Below are positions 34,789 to 45,347 of a DNA stretch of 58,521 bases, piece after piece. The notes under the pieces are model-generated. The model saw only the letters and a program-made list of their open reading frames with translations. It searched no databases and had not been told where the DNA came from. Within the stretch, counting starts at the first letter, position 1, and every line of letters starts with the position of its first letter. The DNA is taken from NCBI GenBank assembly GCA_944375715.1, contig CALWAP010000008.1:1-58521 (forward strand). The letters run 5' to 3'. Origin of the DNA: an uncultured Clostridia bacterium (GTDB taxonomy: Bacteria > Bacillota > Clostridia > Oscillospirales > Butyricicoccaceae). The position numbers were made by a program, and so were the translations under genes.

Positions 34789-35232
34789 TTAGATCACCTC
34801 CGCCCTTCCTCCTGCGGCTTCAATCTTCTCCTTGGCCGAGGCGGTAAAACCGTTGGCCTTGACGGTCAGCTTCTTGCTGATCTCGCCGCCGCCCAGGACC
34901 CTGTAACCGTCCATTTTCTTTGTCGCCAGGCGCTTTTCGATAAGGGCCTGCATCGTGACCTCGGCGCCTTCCTCAAAGGCCTTATCAAGGTCGCTAAGGC
35001 TGACTTCGCAGTAATGCTTGGCGAAAACATTGTGAAAGCCCCTTTTGGGGAGCCTTCTTGTCAGGGGCATCTGGCCGCCCTCGAAGCCGGGACGGACGCC
35101 GCCGCCGCTTCGGGCCCACTGACCCTTGTGGCCTCTGCCGGCCGTCTTGCCGTTGCCGGTGCCTATGCCCCTGCCCTTGCGCTTGCCGACCGTGGTGCTG
35201 CCGGCAGCGGGAGAAAGTTCATGCAGTTTCAT
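34789..35232 (-). CDS. rplO: 50S ribosomal protein L15
   Basis: A 147-residue L15 with the Gly/Arg-rich N-terminal extension ([20 protein letters not shown], then [18 protein letters not shown]) that threads into 23S rRNA. Followed almost directly by secY. Confidence 0.98.
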   Translation of the reverse strand: MKLHELSPAAGSTTVGKRKGRGIGTGNGKTAGRGHKGQWARSGGGVRPGFEGGQMPLTRRLPKRGFHNVFAKHYCEVSLSDLDKAFEEGAEVTMQALIEKRLATKKMDGYRVLGGGEISKKLTVKANGFTASAKEKIEAAGGRAEVI

Positions 35233-35244
35233 GTCGCGCCCTCC

Positions 35245-35424
35245 TTAGTTATTCTCAACTTTGACAAGGTAGCCTATCTGGGCTATCTTGCCCTTTGTCT
35301 GCTCATTTGCGGGCTGGACAGTAACATTGCCTATCTTGGTAAGGCCCAGGGAATGGGCTGTGGCTATATGCTTCTTGTGCCTGCCGTTGAGGCTCTTGAC
35401 AAGGGTAATCTTTACAGTTTCCAT
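35245..35424 (-). CDS. rpmD: 50S ribosomal protein L30
   Basis: A 59-residue protein read directly from the minus strand: it starts [20 protein letters not shown] and continues [20 protein letters not shown]. Length and the K-x-T-L-V-x-S-x-x-G motif fit bacterial L30. It lies between rpsE and rplO as usual. GGAGGGTAACTTAG precedes the ATG. Confidence 0.95.
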   Translation of the reverse strand: METVKITLVKSLNGRHKKHIATAHSLGLTKIGNVTVQPANEQTKGKIAQIGYLVKVENN

Positions 35425-35442
35425 TTTTCTAAGTTACCCTCC

Positions 35443-35943
35443 TTACCTGAGTTCTTCAGCGGGGATGCCCCTGACAGCCGACACCTGCTGGGCGTCTCTC
35501 AGCGACATAAGTCCCTGCATCGTGGCCGCGACAACATTCTGGGGATTGTTGGAGCGCAGGCACTTCGTACGGATATCGGTTATGCCGGCAACCTCGACGA
35601 CGGCGCGGACAGCACCGCCGGCGATAACGCCGGTACCGGGGGCAGCCGGCTTGAGCAGAACGCGGCCGGCGCCGAACTTACCTATAACCTCGTGGGGAAT
35701 CGTCGTCCCGTCGAGAGAAATTTTTACAAGATTCTTCTTGGCGTCCTCTATACCCTTGCGGATAGCGTCGGGAACTTCGGAGGACTTGCCGAGGCCGAAG
35801 CCCACTATGCCGTTGCCGTCGCCGACTACGACCAAAGCCGCGAACTTGAAGATGCGGCCGCCCTTGACCGTCTTGGATACGCGATTGAGGGCAACTACCT
35901 TCTCTGTCAGCTCAAGGGCCGAGGCGTCTATTAACTTAGCCAT
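35443..35943 (-). CDS. rpsE: 30S ribosomal protein S5
   Basis: A 166-residue S5. The N-terminal double-stranded RNA-binding domain has [20 protein letters not shown] and [21 protein letters not shown]; the C-terminal domain has [17 protein letters not shown]. It shapes the mRNA entry site and decoding fidelity. Confidence 0.98.
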   Translation of the reverse strand: MAKLIDASALELTEKVVALNRVSKTVKGGRIFKFAALVVVGDGNGIVGFGLGKSSEVPDAIRKGIEDAKKNLVKISLDGTTIPHEVIGKFGAGRVLLKPAAPGTGVIAGGAVRAVVEVAGITDIRTKCLRSNNPQNVVAATMQGLMSLRDAQQVSAVRGIPAEELR

Positions 35944-35957
35944 TTACAGATCCTCCC

Positions 35958-36317
35958 TTAAAACTTGAGTCCGCCCTCGCGGGCGCCTTCTGCAAGTGCC
36001 TTAACGCGTCCGTGGTAGAGATAACCGCCGCGGTCAAACACTACATTTTCAATACCGGCCTTCAAAGCCCTTTCGGCAATCATGCCGCCCAGCTTCTTTG
36101 CAGCCTCGACGTTTCCGCCGTAAGCGCCGAAGTCCTTCTCGTTGGTGGCGGCTGCGGCCAGGGTCTTGCCGACCTGGTCGTCTATGACCTGGGCATAGAT
36201 GTGCTTTGCGCTGCGGAAGACCACGAGCCTGGGCCTTTCGGCCGTGCCCGAAATATGGGCGCGCACTCTCTTATGCCTCTTCAGCCTCTGGGCATTGGAA
36301 TCATACTTCTTAACCAT
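35958..36317 (-). CDS. rplR: 50S ribosomal protein L18
   Basis: A 119-residue 5S rRNA-binding protein with the family blocks [27 protein letters not shown] and the closing [19 protein letters not shown]. Confidence 0.98.
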   Translation of the reverse strand: MVKKYDSNAQRLKRHKRVRAHISGTAERPRLVVFRSAKHIYAQVIDDQVGKTLAAAATNEKDFGAYGGNVEAAKKLGGMIAERALKAGIENVVFDRGGYLYHGRVKALAEGAREGGLKF

Positions 36318-36331
36318 TTATGCGCACCTCC

Positions 36332-36880
36332 TTATTTCTTCTTGGCTCCGGTCTTGCCTTCCTTGCGGCGCACGACCTCACCGGTATACCTGATGCCCTT
36401 GCCCTTGTAAGGCTCGGGGGGCCTTTTCTTGCGCACGTCGGCGGCAAACTGACCGACCAGCTGCTTATCGACGCCGCTGATGATTATCTTGTTGGGCGCC
36501 GGGGACTCAATGGTGATCCCGGGAACGGGGTCTACCAGGACCTGATGGGAATAACCTATATTCATCTGAAGCTGCGTGCCTGCCATAGCCACACGGTAGC
36601 CGACGCCGACAACATCCAGCTCCTTGCGGTAGCCTTCGCTGACGCCTACGACCATGTTGTGGATAAGGGTGCGGGTCAGGCCGTGGAGCGACCTGTGCAG
36701 CTTATCGTCGGAAGGACGGGATACCGTTATCTCGCTGCCTTCGACCTTGATTATCATATCGGGGTGCATGACCTTGGTCAGTTCACCCTTGGGGCCTTTT
36801 GCCGTTACGACATTGCCGCTTGCCACTTCCACGGTGACGCCGGCGGGGATGGCAACAGGCATTTTTCCTATGCGGGACAT
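36332..36880 (-). CDS. rplF: 50S ribosomal protein L6
   Basis: A 182-residue L6 with two related domains. It starts [19 protein letters not shown] and the C-terminal domain ends with [24 protein letters not shown], the diagnostic block. It lies near the GTPase-associated centre. Confidence 0.98.
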   Translation of the reverse strand: MSRIGKMPVAIPAGVTVEVASGNVVTAKGPKGELTKVMHPDMIIKVEGSEITVSRPSDDKLHRSLHGLTRTLIHNMVVGVSEGYRKELDVVGVGYRVAMAGTQLQMNIGYSHQVLVDPVPGITIESPAPNKIIISGVDKQLVGQFAADVRKKRPPEPYKGKGIRYTGEVVRRKEGKTGAKKK

Positions 36881-36899
36881 AACCTTTTACCTCCTCTTC

Positions 36900-37298
36900 T
36901 TACCAGACAAAAGCCAGGACCTCGCCGCCTACATTGAGCTCGCGGGCCTTCTTGTCCGTCATAATGCCTTTCGATGTGGAAATGATGGCGATGCCGAGGC
37001 CTCTCAGCACCTTGGGCAGCTCGTCGACGCCGGCATAAACCCTGAGGCCGGGACGGCTGACCCTGCGCAGGCCGGAAATGGCCTTCTGCTTGTTGTTTGT
37101 GTACTTGAGGGTGATCTTGATAACGCCCTGATTGCCGTTGTCAACAACCTCGAAGGCCTTGATGTAACCTTCGTCCAGAAGGATCTGGGCAATGGCCTTC
37201 TTCATGCCGGAAGCCGGGACATCTACGGTTGCATGCCTGGCGGAACCGGCATTTCTGATACGCGTAAGCATATCAGCGATGGGGTCTGTGATGTGCAT
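36900..37298 (-). CDS. rpsH: 30S ribosomal protein S8
   Basis: A 132-residue S8 starting [17 protein letters not shown] and ending with [20 protein letters not shown]. It is a central-domain 16S rRNA binder and in E. coli the translational repressor of spc. A gap of about 150 bases to rpsN (37299-37453) holds no further gene I can support. Confidence 0.98.
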   Translation of the reverse strand: MHITDPIADMLTRIRNAGSARHATVDVPASGMKKAIAQILLDEGYIKAFEVVDNGNQGVIKITLKYTNNKQKAISGLRRVSRPGLRVYAGVDELPKVLRGLGIAIISTSKGIMTDKKARELNVGGEVLAFVW

Positions 37299-37453
37299 TT
37301 TTCTTTTCCTCCTTAAGAAGTTAGAGGGAAGCTTTTTCCTGCCGCCCTTTAAAAAGGACAGGGATGCTGCCGGTCTTTAAGATTGGCGGCATGCCTCCTT
37401 TTAAGGCGGCGGCCCCCTCCACTGTTCTCAGCGCTCTGCGCTCTTGCTTTATA

Positions 37454-37639
37454 TTACCAGGAAGCCTTGCGCACGCCGGGGATCTGGCCCTTGTAAGCCA
37501 GCTCCCTGAAGCATATACGGCATACGCCGAAGTCCCTGAGGTAAGCGTGGGGCCTGCCGCAGATCTTGCAGCGGTTGTAGTTCCTGGTGGAGAACTTGCT
37601 GCCCTTCTGCTGCTTCAAAACCATTGCTTTCTTTGCCAT
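37454..37639 (-). CDS. rpsN: 30S ribosomal protein S14, zinc type
   Basis: A 61-residue short S14. The zinc ribbon is CKIC (24-27) and CRIC about 13 residues later, around [12 protein letters not shown]; the C-terminus is [11 protein letters not shown]. The zinc form is the housekeeping S14 of most Firmicutes. Follows rplE by 11 nt. Confidence 0.97.
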   Translation of the reverse strand: MAKKAMVLKQQKGSKFSTRNYNRCKICGRPHAYLRDFGVCRICFRELAYKGQIPGVRKASW

Positions 37640-37650
37640 TCTGCTCCTCC

Positions 37651-38205
37651 TTATCTTGCGAACGGAGCGCCCAGGAGCTCAAGCAGCTCTCTGGCTTCTT
37701 CGTCTGTCTCGGCAGTCGTCGTGAAAACGATGTCCATGCCGCGGATCTTGTCTATCTTATCATACTCGATTTCGGGGAATATCAGCTGTTCCTTGATACC
37801 CATGGCAAAGTTGCCCCTGCCGTCAAAGCCGCCGTTCTGGATGCCCCTGAAGTCACGGACGCGGGGAAGGGCGATGTTGAAGAACCTGTCAAGGAACTCC
37901 CACATCTTATCCTGCCTCAGCGTTACCTTGGCGCCGATGGGCATATCCTCACGAAGCTTGAAGTTGGCTATCGACTTGCGGGCCCTGGTGATAACGGGCT
38001 TCTGGCCGGTGATGATGGCCAGGTCGTTTACGACCGAGTCGAGGACCTTGGAATTGTCCCTGGCCTCGCCGCAGCCGACATTGACCGTGATCTTGTCGAG
38101 CTTGGGGATCTGCATGACGCTCTTATACCCAAACTTCTTCATAAGGGCAGGAGCTATCTCGTCAATATACTTCTGCTTGAGGCGGGGCGTATAATTTTCA
38201 GACAT
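37651..38205 (-). CDS. rplE: 50S ribosomal protein L5
   Basis: A 184-residue 5S rRNA-binding protein with [37 protein letters not shown], and the C-terminal [20 protein letters not shown]. Confidence 0.98.
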   Translation of the reverse strand: MSENYTPRLKQKYIDEIAPALMKKFGYKSVMQIPKLDKITVNVGCGEARDNSKVLDSVVNDLAIITGQKPVITRARKSIANFKLREDMPIGAKVTLRQDKMWEFLDRFFNIALPRVRDFRGIQNGGFDGRGNFAMGIKEQLIFPEIEYDKIDKIRGMDIVFTTTAETDEEARELLELLGAPFAR

Positions 38206-38222
38206 ATCTCTTTACCCCCTTG

Positions 38223-38540
38223 TTATATTTCGGCGCCGCACTTTTTGCAGACGGTTATCTTCTTACCGTCGGCCCCGATCTTGTGAGCGAGGCGAGTGGG
38301 CTTCTGGCACTTGGGGCAGACACGCATGACCTTGCAGGCCCTGATGGGGATGGGCTTGGAAAGGATTCCGCCCTCCTCGCCCTGCCTGCGGGGCTTGGTG
38401 TGCCTCTGTGCGATGTTTATTCCTTCAACGATGACCGTCTGATGCTTGGGGGAAGCCGACAGAACCTTGCCCTGCTTGCCCTTGTCCTTGCCGGAAAGCA
38501 CCACTACGGTGTCGCCTGTCTTGACATGAAGAGTGTTCAT
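38223..38540 (-). CDS. rplX: 50S ribosomal protein L24
   Basis: A 105-residue L24. The N-terminal KOW motif is VKTGDTVVVLSGKDKGKQGK. The C-terminal part has a four-cysteine ribbon, CPKC and CKKC about 20 residues apart, seen in many bacterial L24 proteins and probably binding zinc. It is an assembly initiator of the large subunit. Confidence 0.97.
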   Translation of the reverse strand: MNTLHVKTGDTVVVLSGKDKGKQGKVLSASPKHQTVIVEGINIAQRHTKPRRQGEEGGILSKPIPIRACKVMRVCPKCQKPTRLAHKIGADGKKITVCKKCGAEI

Positions 38541-38554
38541 TTAGCTCCTCCTCC

Positions 38555-38923
38555 TTACAGTACTTCGGGAGCCAGCGAAAGGATCCTCATATAATCCTTA
38601 TCGCGGAGCTCACGGGCGACCGGTCCAAAGATACGAGTGCCTCTGGGGGTCTTGTCTTCCTTGATGATGACGGCGGCGTTCTCGTCAAAACGGACATAGG
38701 AGCCGTCGGACCTCCTCAGGCCCTTACGGGTGCGGACTATGACAGCCCTGACGACCTCGCCCTTCTTGACCTGGCCGCCGGGAGCGGCCTTGCGGACCGA
38801 AGCCACAACGACGTCGCCGATATTTCCGTATCTGCGGGTCGAGCCGCCGAGAACACGGATGCATTTAAGTTCCTTCGCGCCGGTATTGTCGGCAACGCGA
38901 AGATATGATTCCTGCTGTACCAC
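38555..38923 (-). CDS. rplN: 50S ribosomal protein L14
   Basis: A 122-residue L14, nearly textbook: [18 protein letters not shown] at the start, [20 protein letters not shown], and the end [11 protein letters not shown]. It forms part of the subunit interface. Confidence 0.98.
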   Translation of the reverse strand: MVQQESYLRVADNTGAKELKCIRVLGGSTRRYGNIGDVVVASVRKAAPGGQVKKGEVVRAVIVRTRKGLRRSDGSYVRFDENAAVIIKEDKTPRGTRIFGPVARELRDKDYMRILSLAPEVL

Positions 38924-38935
38924 GGCAAACCCTCC

Positions 38936-39193
38936 TTATTTGGCCTTCTCGACGATTTCCACCAGGCGCCATCTCTTGTCCTTGGAAAGGGGCCTTGTCT
39001 CCATGACCCTTACCCTGTCGCCGATGCCGCACTCGTTGTTTTCGTCGTGTGCTTTAAGTTTATATGTCGACTTTACTATCTTCTTGTAAAGCGGATGCTG
39101 GACCCTGTCCTGAATCGCAACCACGATGGTCTTATCCATCTTGTCGGAAACGACAATGCCGACCCTCGTCTTGCGGAAAGCTCTTTCACTCAT
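38936..39193 (-). CDS. rpsQ: 30S ribosomal protein S17
   Basis: An 85-residue OB-fold protein with [20 protein letters not shown] and the [20 protein letters not shown] block. Confidence 0.98.
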   Translation of the reverse strand: MSERAFRKTRVGIVVSDKMDKTIVVAIQDRVQHPLYKKIVKSTYKLKAHDENNECGIGDRVRVMETRPLSKDKRWRLVEIVEKAK

Positions 39194-39212
39194 TGTTTAT
39201 CCTCCTTGCCGC

Positions 39213-39416
39213 TTAAGACCTGCCCGCAAGCTCACGCTCGCGGAGGATCGTCTTGACTCTGGCGATGTCACGCTTGACCTCGCCGATCTTCAGCGGGTTT
39301 TCAAGCTGGTTGATAGCGTGCTGAAGCCTCAGATTAAAGAGATCCTTTTTCAGCTCGCCCAGCTTCTGATTAAGCTGCTCTGTGGAAAGCTCGCGTACCT
39401 CTTTTGCCTTCATCAT
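39213..39416 (-). CDS. rpmC: 50S ribosomal protein L29
   Basis: A 67-residue two-helix protein with [20 protein letters not shown] and the conserved [15 protein letters not shown] turn. It lies at the tunnel exit. It overlaps the end of rplP by four bases. Confidence 0.98.
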   Translation of the reverse strand: MMKAKEVRELSTEQLNQKLGELKKDLFNLRLQHAINQLENPLKIGEVKRDIARVKTILRERELAGRS

Positions 39417-39850
39417 ACTTCACCACCTGTTTCTTTCGCGGTATCCTCCCTTGTGACAAACTTCGTCTTCAGGGGGAGCTTGTGTCCGGCAAGGCGGAGA
39501 GCCTCTCTTGCCGTTTCTTCGGGAACGCCGGCTATTTCGAAAAGTACCCTGCCGGGCTTGACGACCGACACCCAGAACTCAGGAGAACCCTTACCGGAAC
39601 CCATGCGGGTCTCGGCAGGCTTCTTGGTCACAGGCTTGTCGGGGAAAATCTTGATCCATACCTGGCCGCCGCGGCGGATGTAACGGGTCATGGCGACACG
39701 GGCCGCCTCAATCTGGTTGGAGGTCACCCAGGCGGGCTCTGTGGCCTGCAGGCCGTACTCGCCATTGGATACAAAGTTGCCGCGGGTAGCTTTGCCCCTC
39801 ATGCGGCCGCGATGGACCCTCCTGTATTTTACTCTCTTAGGTAAAAGCAT
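39413..39850 (-). CDS. rplP: 50S ribosomal protein L16
   Basis: A 145-residue L16. It starts [20 protein letters not shown] and contains the [20 protein letters not shown] block near the peptidyl-transferase centre. Start and rpsC stop overlap by one base (39850), implying coupled translation. Confidence 0.98.
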   Translation of the reverse strand: MLLPKRVKYRRVHRGRMRGKATRGNFVSNGEYGLQATEPAWVTSNQIEAARVAMTRYIRRGGQVWIKIFPDKPVTKKPAETRMGSGKGSPEFWVSVVKPGRVLFEIAGVPEETAREALRLAGHKLPLKTKFVTREDTAKETGGEV

Positions 39851-40677
39851 TACTGAGCTCCTCCTTCCTGCTTGGGAGCGGGGCGGTTACCGCCTCTGTT
39901 ATTGTTGTAAGGCCTGCGCTCGCCCTGGCCGCGACGATCGCTGTTCCTGCGGTCACCCTGACCTCTGCGATCGCCCCTGGGGCTGTTCCTGCGGTCGCGG
40001 CGGTCGTTGCGCCTCGTGGGGGCCTCGACGGTGCTCTGCCTGGGGCCGCCCGTAAGGATCTCGCCCTTGTAGATCCAGACCTTGACGCCTATCCTGCCGT
40101 AGGTCGTATCAGCCTCGGCAAAGCCGTATTCGATATCGGCCCTGAGGGTCTGAAGGGGAATGGTGCCCTCGTGATAATGCTCGGTCCTGGCTATTTCGGC
40201 CCCGCCCAGACGGCCGGAAACCGTTGTCTTGATGCCCTTGGCGCCCAGGCGCATGGCCCTGGCCATAGCCTGCTTCATGGCGCGGCGGAAGCTTATGCGC
40301 CTTTCAAGCTGGGAAGCGATGTTCTCGGCAACCAGCTGGGCGTTGAGGTCGGGGCTCTTGACCTCGATGATGGAAACCTTGGTGGGCTTGCCTATCATGA
40401 CGGTAAGGTCCTGCTCAAGCTTCTGTATATCGGCGCCGCCCTTGCCGACGATCATGCCGGGCTTGGCGCAGTGGATTATTATGCGGACATTGGCGTTTGT
40501 ACGCTCGATCTCTATCTGAGGCACGCCTGCTGCGTAAAGTGTCTTCTTAAGATACTTGCGGATCTTGTAGTCCTCTACCAAAAGGTCGCCGAAAAGCTCG
40601 TCTTTGGCATACCAGCGGGAATCCCATCCTTTTATAACGCCCACACGCAGACCGTGGGGATTTACTTTCTGGCCCAT
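39850..40677 (-). CDS. rpsC: 30S ribosomal protein S3 with Arg/Gly/Asn-rich tail
   Basis: A 275-residue S3. The N-terminal KH domain contains [18 protein letters not shown] and the C-terminal domain [31 protein letters not shown]. After about residue 218 comes a tail of roughly 55 residues made mostly of Arg, Asp, Gly and Asn, with repeated GDRRG and GQG(D/E)RR units. S3 is commonly near 210-230 residues, so the tail is an addition, seen in some Firmicutes. It is probably disordered and RNA-binding. Confidence 0.97.
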   Translation of the reverse strand: MGQKVNPHGLRVGVIKGWDSRWYAKDELFGDLLVEDYKIRKYLKKTLYAAGVPQIEIERTNANVRIIIHCAKPGMIVGKGGADIQKLEQDLTVMIGKPTKVSIIEVKSPDLNAQLVAENIASQLERRISFRRAMKQAMARAMRLGAKGIKTTVSGRLGGAEIARTEHYHEGTIPLQTLRADIEYGFAEADTTYGRIGVKVWIYKGEILTGGPRQSTVEAPTRRNDRRDRRNSPRGDRRGQGDRRNSDRRGQGERRPYNNNRGGNRPAPKQEGGAQ

Positions 40678-40694
40678 AACTTACCTCCTTGACC

Positions 40695-41030
40695 TTATTC
40701 TTTCTCTTTGAGGACAAGGGTGATGTGCGAAGTCCTCTTGTTTATCCTGAACGCTCTGCCCTGAGCTCTGGGCATGACCCTCTTCATGATGGGGCCGCCG
40801 CAGACAAAGACCTGAGAAACGTAAAGCTTCTTGGGGTCCATCTCAAAATTGTTCTCGGCGTTGGCCGAGGCGCTTTTGAGCAGCTTCAGCAGATGCTCGC
40901 TCGCTGCCTTGGGAGTGTTCATAAGAATGGCAGCGGCCATATCGACATCCTTGCCGCGGATAAGGTCGCAGGCTATCTGGACCTTGCGGGGAGAGATGCG
41001 AACATGCTTTAAATACGCTCTTGCTTCCAT
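40695..41030 (-). CDS. rplV: 50S ribosomal protein L22
   Basis: A 111-residue L22, starting [20 protein letters not shown]; the beta-hairpin that lines the exit tunnel is the [20 protein letters not shown] block, the site linked to macrolide resistance in other bacteria. Confidence 0.98.
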   Translation of the reverse strand: MEARAYLKHVRISPRKVQIACDLIRGKDVDMAAAILMNTPKAASEHLLKLLKSASANAENNFEMDPKKLYVSQVFVCGGPIMKRVMPRAQGRAFRINKRTSHITLVLKEKE

Positions 41031-41042
41031 CTCATTTTCCTC

Positions 41043-41312
41043 CTACTTGTTCTTGTTGCCCGAATGGCCGCGGAATGTGCGGGTGGGGGCAAACTCACCG
41101 AGCTTATGGCCGACCATATCCTCGGTTATATATACGGGGACATGCTTCCTGCCGTCGTGGACAGCTATCGTGTGTCCGACGAAATCGGGATGGATCATCG
41201 ATGCCCTCGACCATGTCTTGAGTACCTTCTTGTCGCCGCTTTCGTTAAGAGCCCTGACCCTCTTCAAAAGCTCGGGAGCCACAAAAGGACCCTTCTTTAT
41301 GCTTCTGCCCAT
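41043..41312 (-). CDS. rpsS: 30S ribosomal protein S19
   Basis: An 89-residue S19 starting [18 protein letters not shown], with [20 protein letters not shown] and the [13 protein letters not shown] end. Confidence 0.98.
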   Translation of the reverse strand: MGRSIKKGPFVAPELLKRVRALNESGDKKVLKTWSRASMIHPDFVGHTIAVHDGRKHVPVYITEDMVGHKLGEFAPTRTFRGHSGNKNK

Positions 41313-41329
41313 TTAAGTGTCTCCTTTCC

Positions 41330-42163
41330 TTATTTGCCGTTACGACGCTTTACGATCTGCTTGTCGGTACGGTGATTCTTCTTGCGGGTCTTGAAACCCA
41401 GAGTCGGCTTGCCCCAGGGAGAAACAGGTCCGGGACGTCCGACAGGGGACTTGCCTTCGCCGCCGCCGTGGGGGTGGTCGTTCGGGTTCATGACCGAACC
41501 GCGGACGCTGGGACGCACACCCAGGTGACGCTTGCGGCCGGCCTTGCCCAGCTGGACGTTCTCGTGGTCAAGGTTGCCGACCTGGCCGATGGTGGCCTTG
41601 CAGCCCATCTTGATGTACCTGACTTCGCCGGAGGGCAGCCTTACCTGAGCGGCGGCGCCTTCCTTGGCCATCAGCTGGGCAGCTACGCCGGCGGAGCGGC
41701 AAAGCTGTCCGCCGCGGCCGGGATACAGCTCGATATTGTGAATAACGGTACCCAGGGGGATGTTGGCCACGGGCAGGCAGTTGCCGGGCTTGATGTCGGC
41801 GCCTGCGCCCGAAACGACGGTGTCGCCGACCTTAAGGCCGTTGGGGGCCAGGATGTACCTCTTCTCGCCGTCCTCGTACTGAAGAAGGGCGATATGGGCC
41901 GAACGGTTGGGGTCGTACTCCAGCGTCTTGACGACTGCGGGCATATCCAGCTTGTCGCGCTTGAAGTCGATGACCCTGTACTTTATCTTGTTGCCGCCGC
42001 CGTGATGACGGACGGTGATTCTGCCATAGCTGTTTCTGCCGGAGGTCTTCTTCAGCTTCTGAAGCAGGCTCTTTTCCGGCGCTACCTTGCTCAGCTCCCT
42101 GTAATCGGTGACAGTCATATGTCTGCGGGAGGGGGTGGTAGGCTTATAGCTCTTTATAGCCAT
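41330..42163 (-). CDS. rplB: 50S ribosomal protein L2
   Basis: A 277-residue L2, needed for subunit joining and peptidyl transfer. The [16 protein letters not shown] segment and the [20 protein letters not shown] block with the key His are intact. Confidence 0.98.
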   Translation of the reverse strand: MAIKSYKPTTPSRRHMTVTDYRELSKVAPEKSLLQKLKKTSGRNSYGRITVRHHGGGNKIKYRVIDFKRDKLDMPAVVKTLEYDPNRSAHIALLQYEDGEKRYILAPNGLKVGDTVVSGAGADIKPGNCLPVANIPLGTVIHNIELYPGRGGQLCRSAGVAAQLMAKEGAAAQVRLPSGEVRYIKMGCKATIGQVGNLDHENVQLGKAGRKRHLGVRPSVRGSVMNPNDHPHGGGEGKSPVGRPGPVSPWGKPTLGFKTRKKNHRTDKQIVKRRNGK

Positions 42164-42245
42164 GTCTTTTCACTCCTTGTTTTGTCGTTTCGCACCGCTT
42201 GCGCGGTATACATTCGCGGTCCTTGCCGCGGGATATTTCCCGGGC

Positions 42246-42539
42246 TTAGACCATGCCCTCGAAGATCTCGATGGGCTTGGAATCGGCAGTAAGGCGGACA
42301 ACAGCCTTCTTAAAAGAAGCCGTCTTGCCGACATGTACGCCCATGCGCTTTTCCTTGCCGGCAACATTGATGGTGTTGACGCTCATGACCTTGACGCCGA
42401 AGATCTTCTCTATGGCCTTGCGGACGTCGACCTTGGTGGCGTCCTTGGCGACTTCGAAGACATACTTCTTCATCTCGACGCTTTCCATCGACTTCTCGGT
42501 GATGATGGGCCTTATGATGATATCGTATACAGATTTCAC
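42246..42539 (-). CDS. rplW: 50S ribosomal protein L23
   Basis: A 97-residue L23 with IIIRPIITEKSMESVEMKKY and AIEKIFGVKVMSVNTIN. It is the docking site for trigger factor and SRP at the tunnel exit. Overlaps the end of rplD by four bases. Confidence 0.98.
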   Translation of the reverse strand: MKSVYDIIIRPIITEKSMESVEMKKYVFEVAKDATKVDVRKAIEKIFGVKVMSVNTINVAGKEKRMGVHVGKTASFKKAVVRLTADSKPIEIFEGMV

Positions 42540-43162
42540 TGTTTGTACACCTCCTCGATCATGGCAACAGCCTTCTGGTCGGCGACGAACTTGTCGGCCT
42601 TCAGGATGTCATAGACACTGATGACCGAAGCGAATGTCGTCTGTACGCCGGGGATGTTCCTGGCGCTGAGGACCACATTCTTCTCAACGGCGGGGGTAAC
42701 GACCAAAGCCGAACCGGAAGCGCCCACGCTGTTAAGGAAGCTGACCATGGCCTTGGTCTTTATCTCGGGGAGCGTCAGGTTGTCGATGACAATGATGCTG
42801 CCCGCGGCCATCTTGGCCGACAGGGCCGAACGGATAGCCAGCCTGCGGCTCTTTTTGTTGATGGTGTAACGGTAGCTGCGGGGCTTGGGGCCCAGAGCTA
42901 TGCCGCCGTGGGTCCACTGAGGAGCGCGGATGCTTCCCTGGCGGGCCCTGCCGCTGCCCTTCTGCCTCCAGGGCTTCCTGCCGCCGCCGCGGACCTCGGC
43001 CCTGGTCAGCGTGCTCTGGGTGCCCTGGCGCATGTTGGCCAGATGGTTCTTGACGTTCTCATGCACAACGGCCATGTTGGGCTCTATGCCGAAAACGCTG
43101 TCGTTAAGCTCGATTTCGCCGACGACCTTGCCGGCCATATCGTAAAGATTGGTTTTAGCCAC
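42536..43162 (-). CDS. rplD: 50S ribosomal protein L4
   Basis: A 208-residue L4. The tunnel loop contains TRAEVRGGGRKPWRQKGSGR and ARQGSIRAPQWTHGGIALGP, as in all bacterial L4. In E. coli, L4 also represses its own operon; whether it does here is unknown. Confidence 0.98.
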   Translation of the reverse strand: MAKTNLYDMAGKVVGEIELNDSVFGIEPNMAVVHENVKNHLANMRQGTQSTLTRAEVRGGGRKPWRQKGSGRARQGSIRAPQWTHGGIALGPKPRSYRYTINKKSRRLAIRSALSAKMAAGSIIVIDNLTLPEIKTKAMVSFLNSVGASGSALVVTPAVEKNVVLSARNIPGVQTTFASVISVYDILKADKFVADQKAVAMIEEVYKQ

Positions 43163-43181
43163 TGTTGTTCCTCCTCCCCGC

Positions 43182-43886
43182 TTACCTTCTCGCAGAGGCC
43201 TTCTGCGGGTTGCTGCTTACACCCTGGGCCTGCGTGTTCTTGACACGGTTTGTCTTAACGGTGTTCTTGATATACACGATAGCGCCCTTGGGGCCGGGGA
43301 CAGCACCGCGAACGGCTATCATATTGCTCTCGGCGTCTACCTTGACGACCTGCAGGTTCTGGACGGTGACCTGCTCGGCGCCCAGATGACCGGCCATCTT
43401 CTTGCCGGGCATGACCCTGGAGGGGTCGGTGTTGGCGCCCATGGAACCGACAGAACGGTGGACAGGGCCTACGCCGTGGGTATGCTCCTGCATCCTGGCA
43501 TTCCAGCGCTTTACGACGCCGGCATACCCCTTACCTTTGCTGGTGCCGACTATATCGACCTTATCCCCCTCGGCGAAAACGTCGGCCGAAACGGTATCGC
43601 CCACATTGTACTGATCGCAGTCCTGGATTCTGAACTCCTTAAGGTACTTCCTGGCGGGTACTCCGGCCTTTGCGAAGTGGCCCTTCATGGGCTTTGTCAG
43701 CTTCTTCTCGCTGATATCGGCATAGCCCAGCTGAATGGAAGCGTAACCGTCCTTCTCAACGGTCTTTTTCTGAGTTACCGTGCAGGGGCCCGCCTCAATG
43801 ACTGTAACGGGGATCACCTTGCCGGTCTCATCGAAGATCTGCGTCATGCCGACCTTCTTGCCGATGATTGCTTTCTGCAACTGCAA
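43182..43886 (-). CDS. rplC: 50S ribosomal protein L3
   Basis: A 234-residue L3, starting [20 protein letters not shown]; the [11 protein letters not shown] and [20 protein letters not shown] blocks reach toward the peptidyl-transferase centre. Slightly long at the C-terminus. Confidence 0.98.
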   Translation of the reverse strand: MQLQKAIIGKKVGMTQIFDETGKVIPVTVIEAGPCTVTQKKTVEKDGYASIQLGYADISEKKLTKPMKGHFAKAGVPARKYLKEFRIQDCDQYNVGDTVSADVFAEGDKVDIVGTSKGKGYAGVVKRWNARMQEHTHGVGPVHRSVGSMGANTDPSRVMPGKKMAGHLGAEQVTVQNLQVVKVDAESNMIAVRGAVPGPKGAIVYIKNTVKTNRVKNTQAQGVSSNPQKASARR

Positions 43887-43998
43887 TTTTATTTCCTCCT
43901 TAAGTTAGTGGTTGGAAAACAGTAAAGTTTTGTCTTCCTTCATTTCCCAACATAACCCTTCCGGCTTATCCGGAAACGGTTGTTGACCTTAATTTGAA

Positions 43999-44310
43999 TT
44001 AGAGCTTGATCTCGACGTCGACGCCGGCGGGAAGGTCGAGGTTTGTAAGGGCCTCGATGGTCTTCTGCTCGGGATTGCGGATATCGATCAGACGCTTATG
44101 TGTGCGCCTTTCAAATTGCTCGCGGGAGTCCTTATATTTGTGAACAGCCCTCAGAATGGTGACCACCTTTTTCTCCGTGGGGAGGGGTATGGGGCCGGCT
44201 ACGTTTGCACCGGTCCTCTTGGCGGCCTCGACTATCCTCTCGGCAGCCTGGTCAATAAGCTGGTGGTCGTAAGCTTTGAGCCTGATTCTCATCTTCTGCA
44301 TTTCTGCCAT
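43999..44310 (-). CDS. rpsJ: 30S ribosomal protein S10
   Basis: A 103-residue S10 (NusE), also a transcription antitermination factor. It contains [40 protein letters not shown] and the end [12 protein letters not shown]. First gene of the supercluster, preceded by AGGAGG and a long leader. Confidence 0.98.
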   Translation of the reverse strand: MAEMQKMRIRLKAYDHQLIDQAAERIVEAAKRTGANVAGPIPLPTEKKVVTILRAVHKYKDSREQFERRTHKRLIDIRNPEQKTIEALTNLDLPAGVDVEIKL

Positions 44311-44673
44311 GTCTGTTTTTCCTCCTATGCGTACTCAAATCGCTTTTCTTTTTTGATTTGGTACGGCGAGAACCTGCAACGCTTCCGTGCGTATTTCCAT
44401 TTTTGCATAAGTAAAGCCGGAGTTTATAAAAGGGCTTCCGGCGCAAAAATCACTCGTTGGTCTCCCCGCGGCTTACCTGCAAAATGCTGGCAGTTCCATC
44501 GGTAATATGCGGATACGCGAGTAAGTTTAGGTTTCTCTGCCGCCCGATTGTCGGACTACTCCTCCCAAGTTACCCGGCAAAACCGGCAATCTTGAGATTC
44601 ATCGCTGGGGACATAACTATCCCCGCGCTTTTCAGCGCCCTTATAGAATATCAGACACGGCCTATTTTGTCAA
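44311..44673 (-). promoter_or_regulatory. Promoter and roughly 330-nt leader of the ribosomal supercluster
   Basis: Minus strand TTGACA (44668-44673), 17-bp spacer, TATTCT (44645-44650). Transcription would begin near 44638, leaving about 325 nt before rpsJ. The leader holds GC-rich self-complementary segments (for example GGGCGCTGAAAAGCGC near its 5' end and AGCCCTTTTATAAACTCCGGCT) and could host feedback control, but I do not recognise a named element. The 44700-44783 stretch has an AT-flanked hairpin TTTTTCGGC/GCCGAAAAA (44705-44732). Confidence 0.6.
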
Positions 44674-44783
44674 TACTTTTTTGTAGGAATAACCCAATTT
44701 GACCTCTTTTTTTCGGCAAAAAGCCGAAAAACCATTCTTTTCCGACCATTTTCAGCGGTTTTCCACATAACTGACAGCTTTTT

Positions 44784-45347
44784 TCACAGCCATTTCACAC
44801 GAATGTCACAAGGGGATAAAAAGCCCTCTTTTTTAAGGCGGTAAACGATATGCAGCATTTCCATTCCATGGTAAAGTTTTTCAAAGGAGCCCGCAGCCTC
44901 CATCCCCAGCTTCTTGGCAACAGCGATGGAAGGAAGGTTTCCCGGCCTTATGTCACAGTATATTTCCTTCTGCCCCAGGTCCTCAAAAGCAGCGGCAGCA
45001 AGGCCCCGGGCGCATTCGGTGGCGTAACCTTTGCCCATATGCCTTTCCGACATGATGTACCCTATCCCCAGGACCTGCTTATCCATAAGCCGTTCTTTAA
45101 GAAGCCCGGCCTGGCCGACGGGTTCACCCGTTTCCCTGTGCAATGCCAGCATATAGTCATAGCCGTTCTCCCGGTAACCTGCCCTGCGCCTTTCAATCCA
45201 TTCCTCTATGTCCTTTCTTTCGAACTCATGCTCCCATACCGACCTTACAGAAGGGCCGTTCATTGTTTCATAAAGAAAGTCAAAGTCGCTTTCTTCTATG
45301 GGCCTTAAAATCAGCCTTGATGTCTCCAGCCTTACAAGCCTTTTCAT
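44784..45347 (-). CDS. GNAT-family acetyltransferase (RimJ/RimL-like)
   Basis: A 187-residue protein of the GNAT RimJ type: it starts with the ETSRLILRPIEESDFDFLYE motif, has the acetyl-CoA-binding HMGKGYATECARGLAA block, and a late NLPSIAVAKKLGMEAAGSF segment. Substrate unknown; relatives modify ribosomal or other N-termini and small molecules. GAAAGGAG precedes the ATG at 45347; an in-frame upstream Met lacks a ribosome site. Confidence 0.88.
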   Translation of the reverse strand: MKRLVRLETSRLILRPIEESDFDFLYETMNGPSVRSVWEHEFERKDIEEWIERRRAGYRENGYDYMLALHRETGEPVGQAGLLKERLMDKQVLGIGYIMSERHMGKGYATECARGLAAAAFEDLGQKEIYCDIRPGNLPSIAVAKKLGMEAAGSFEKLYHGMEMLHIVYRLKKEGFLSPCDIRVKWL

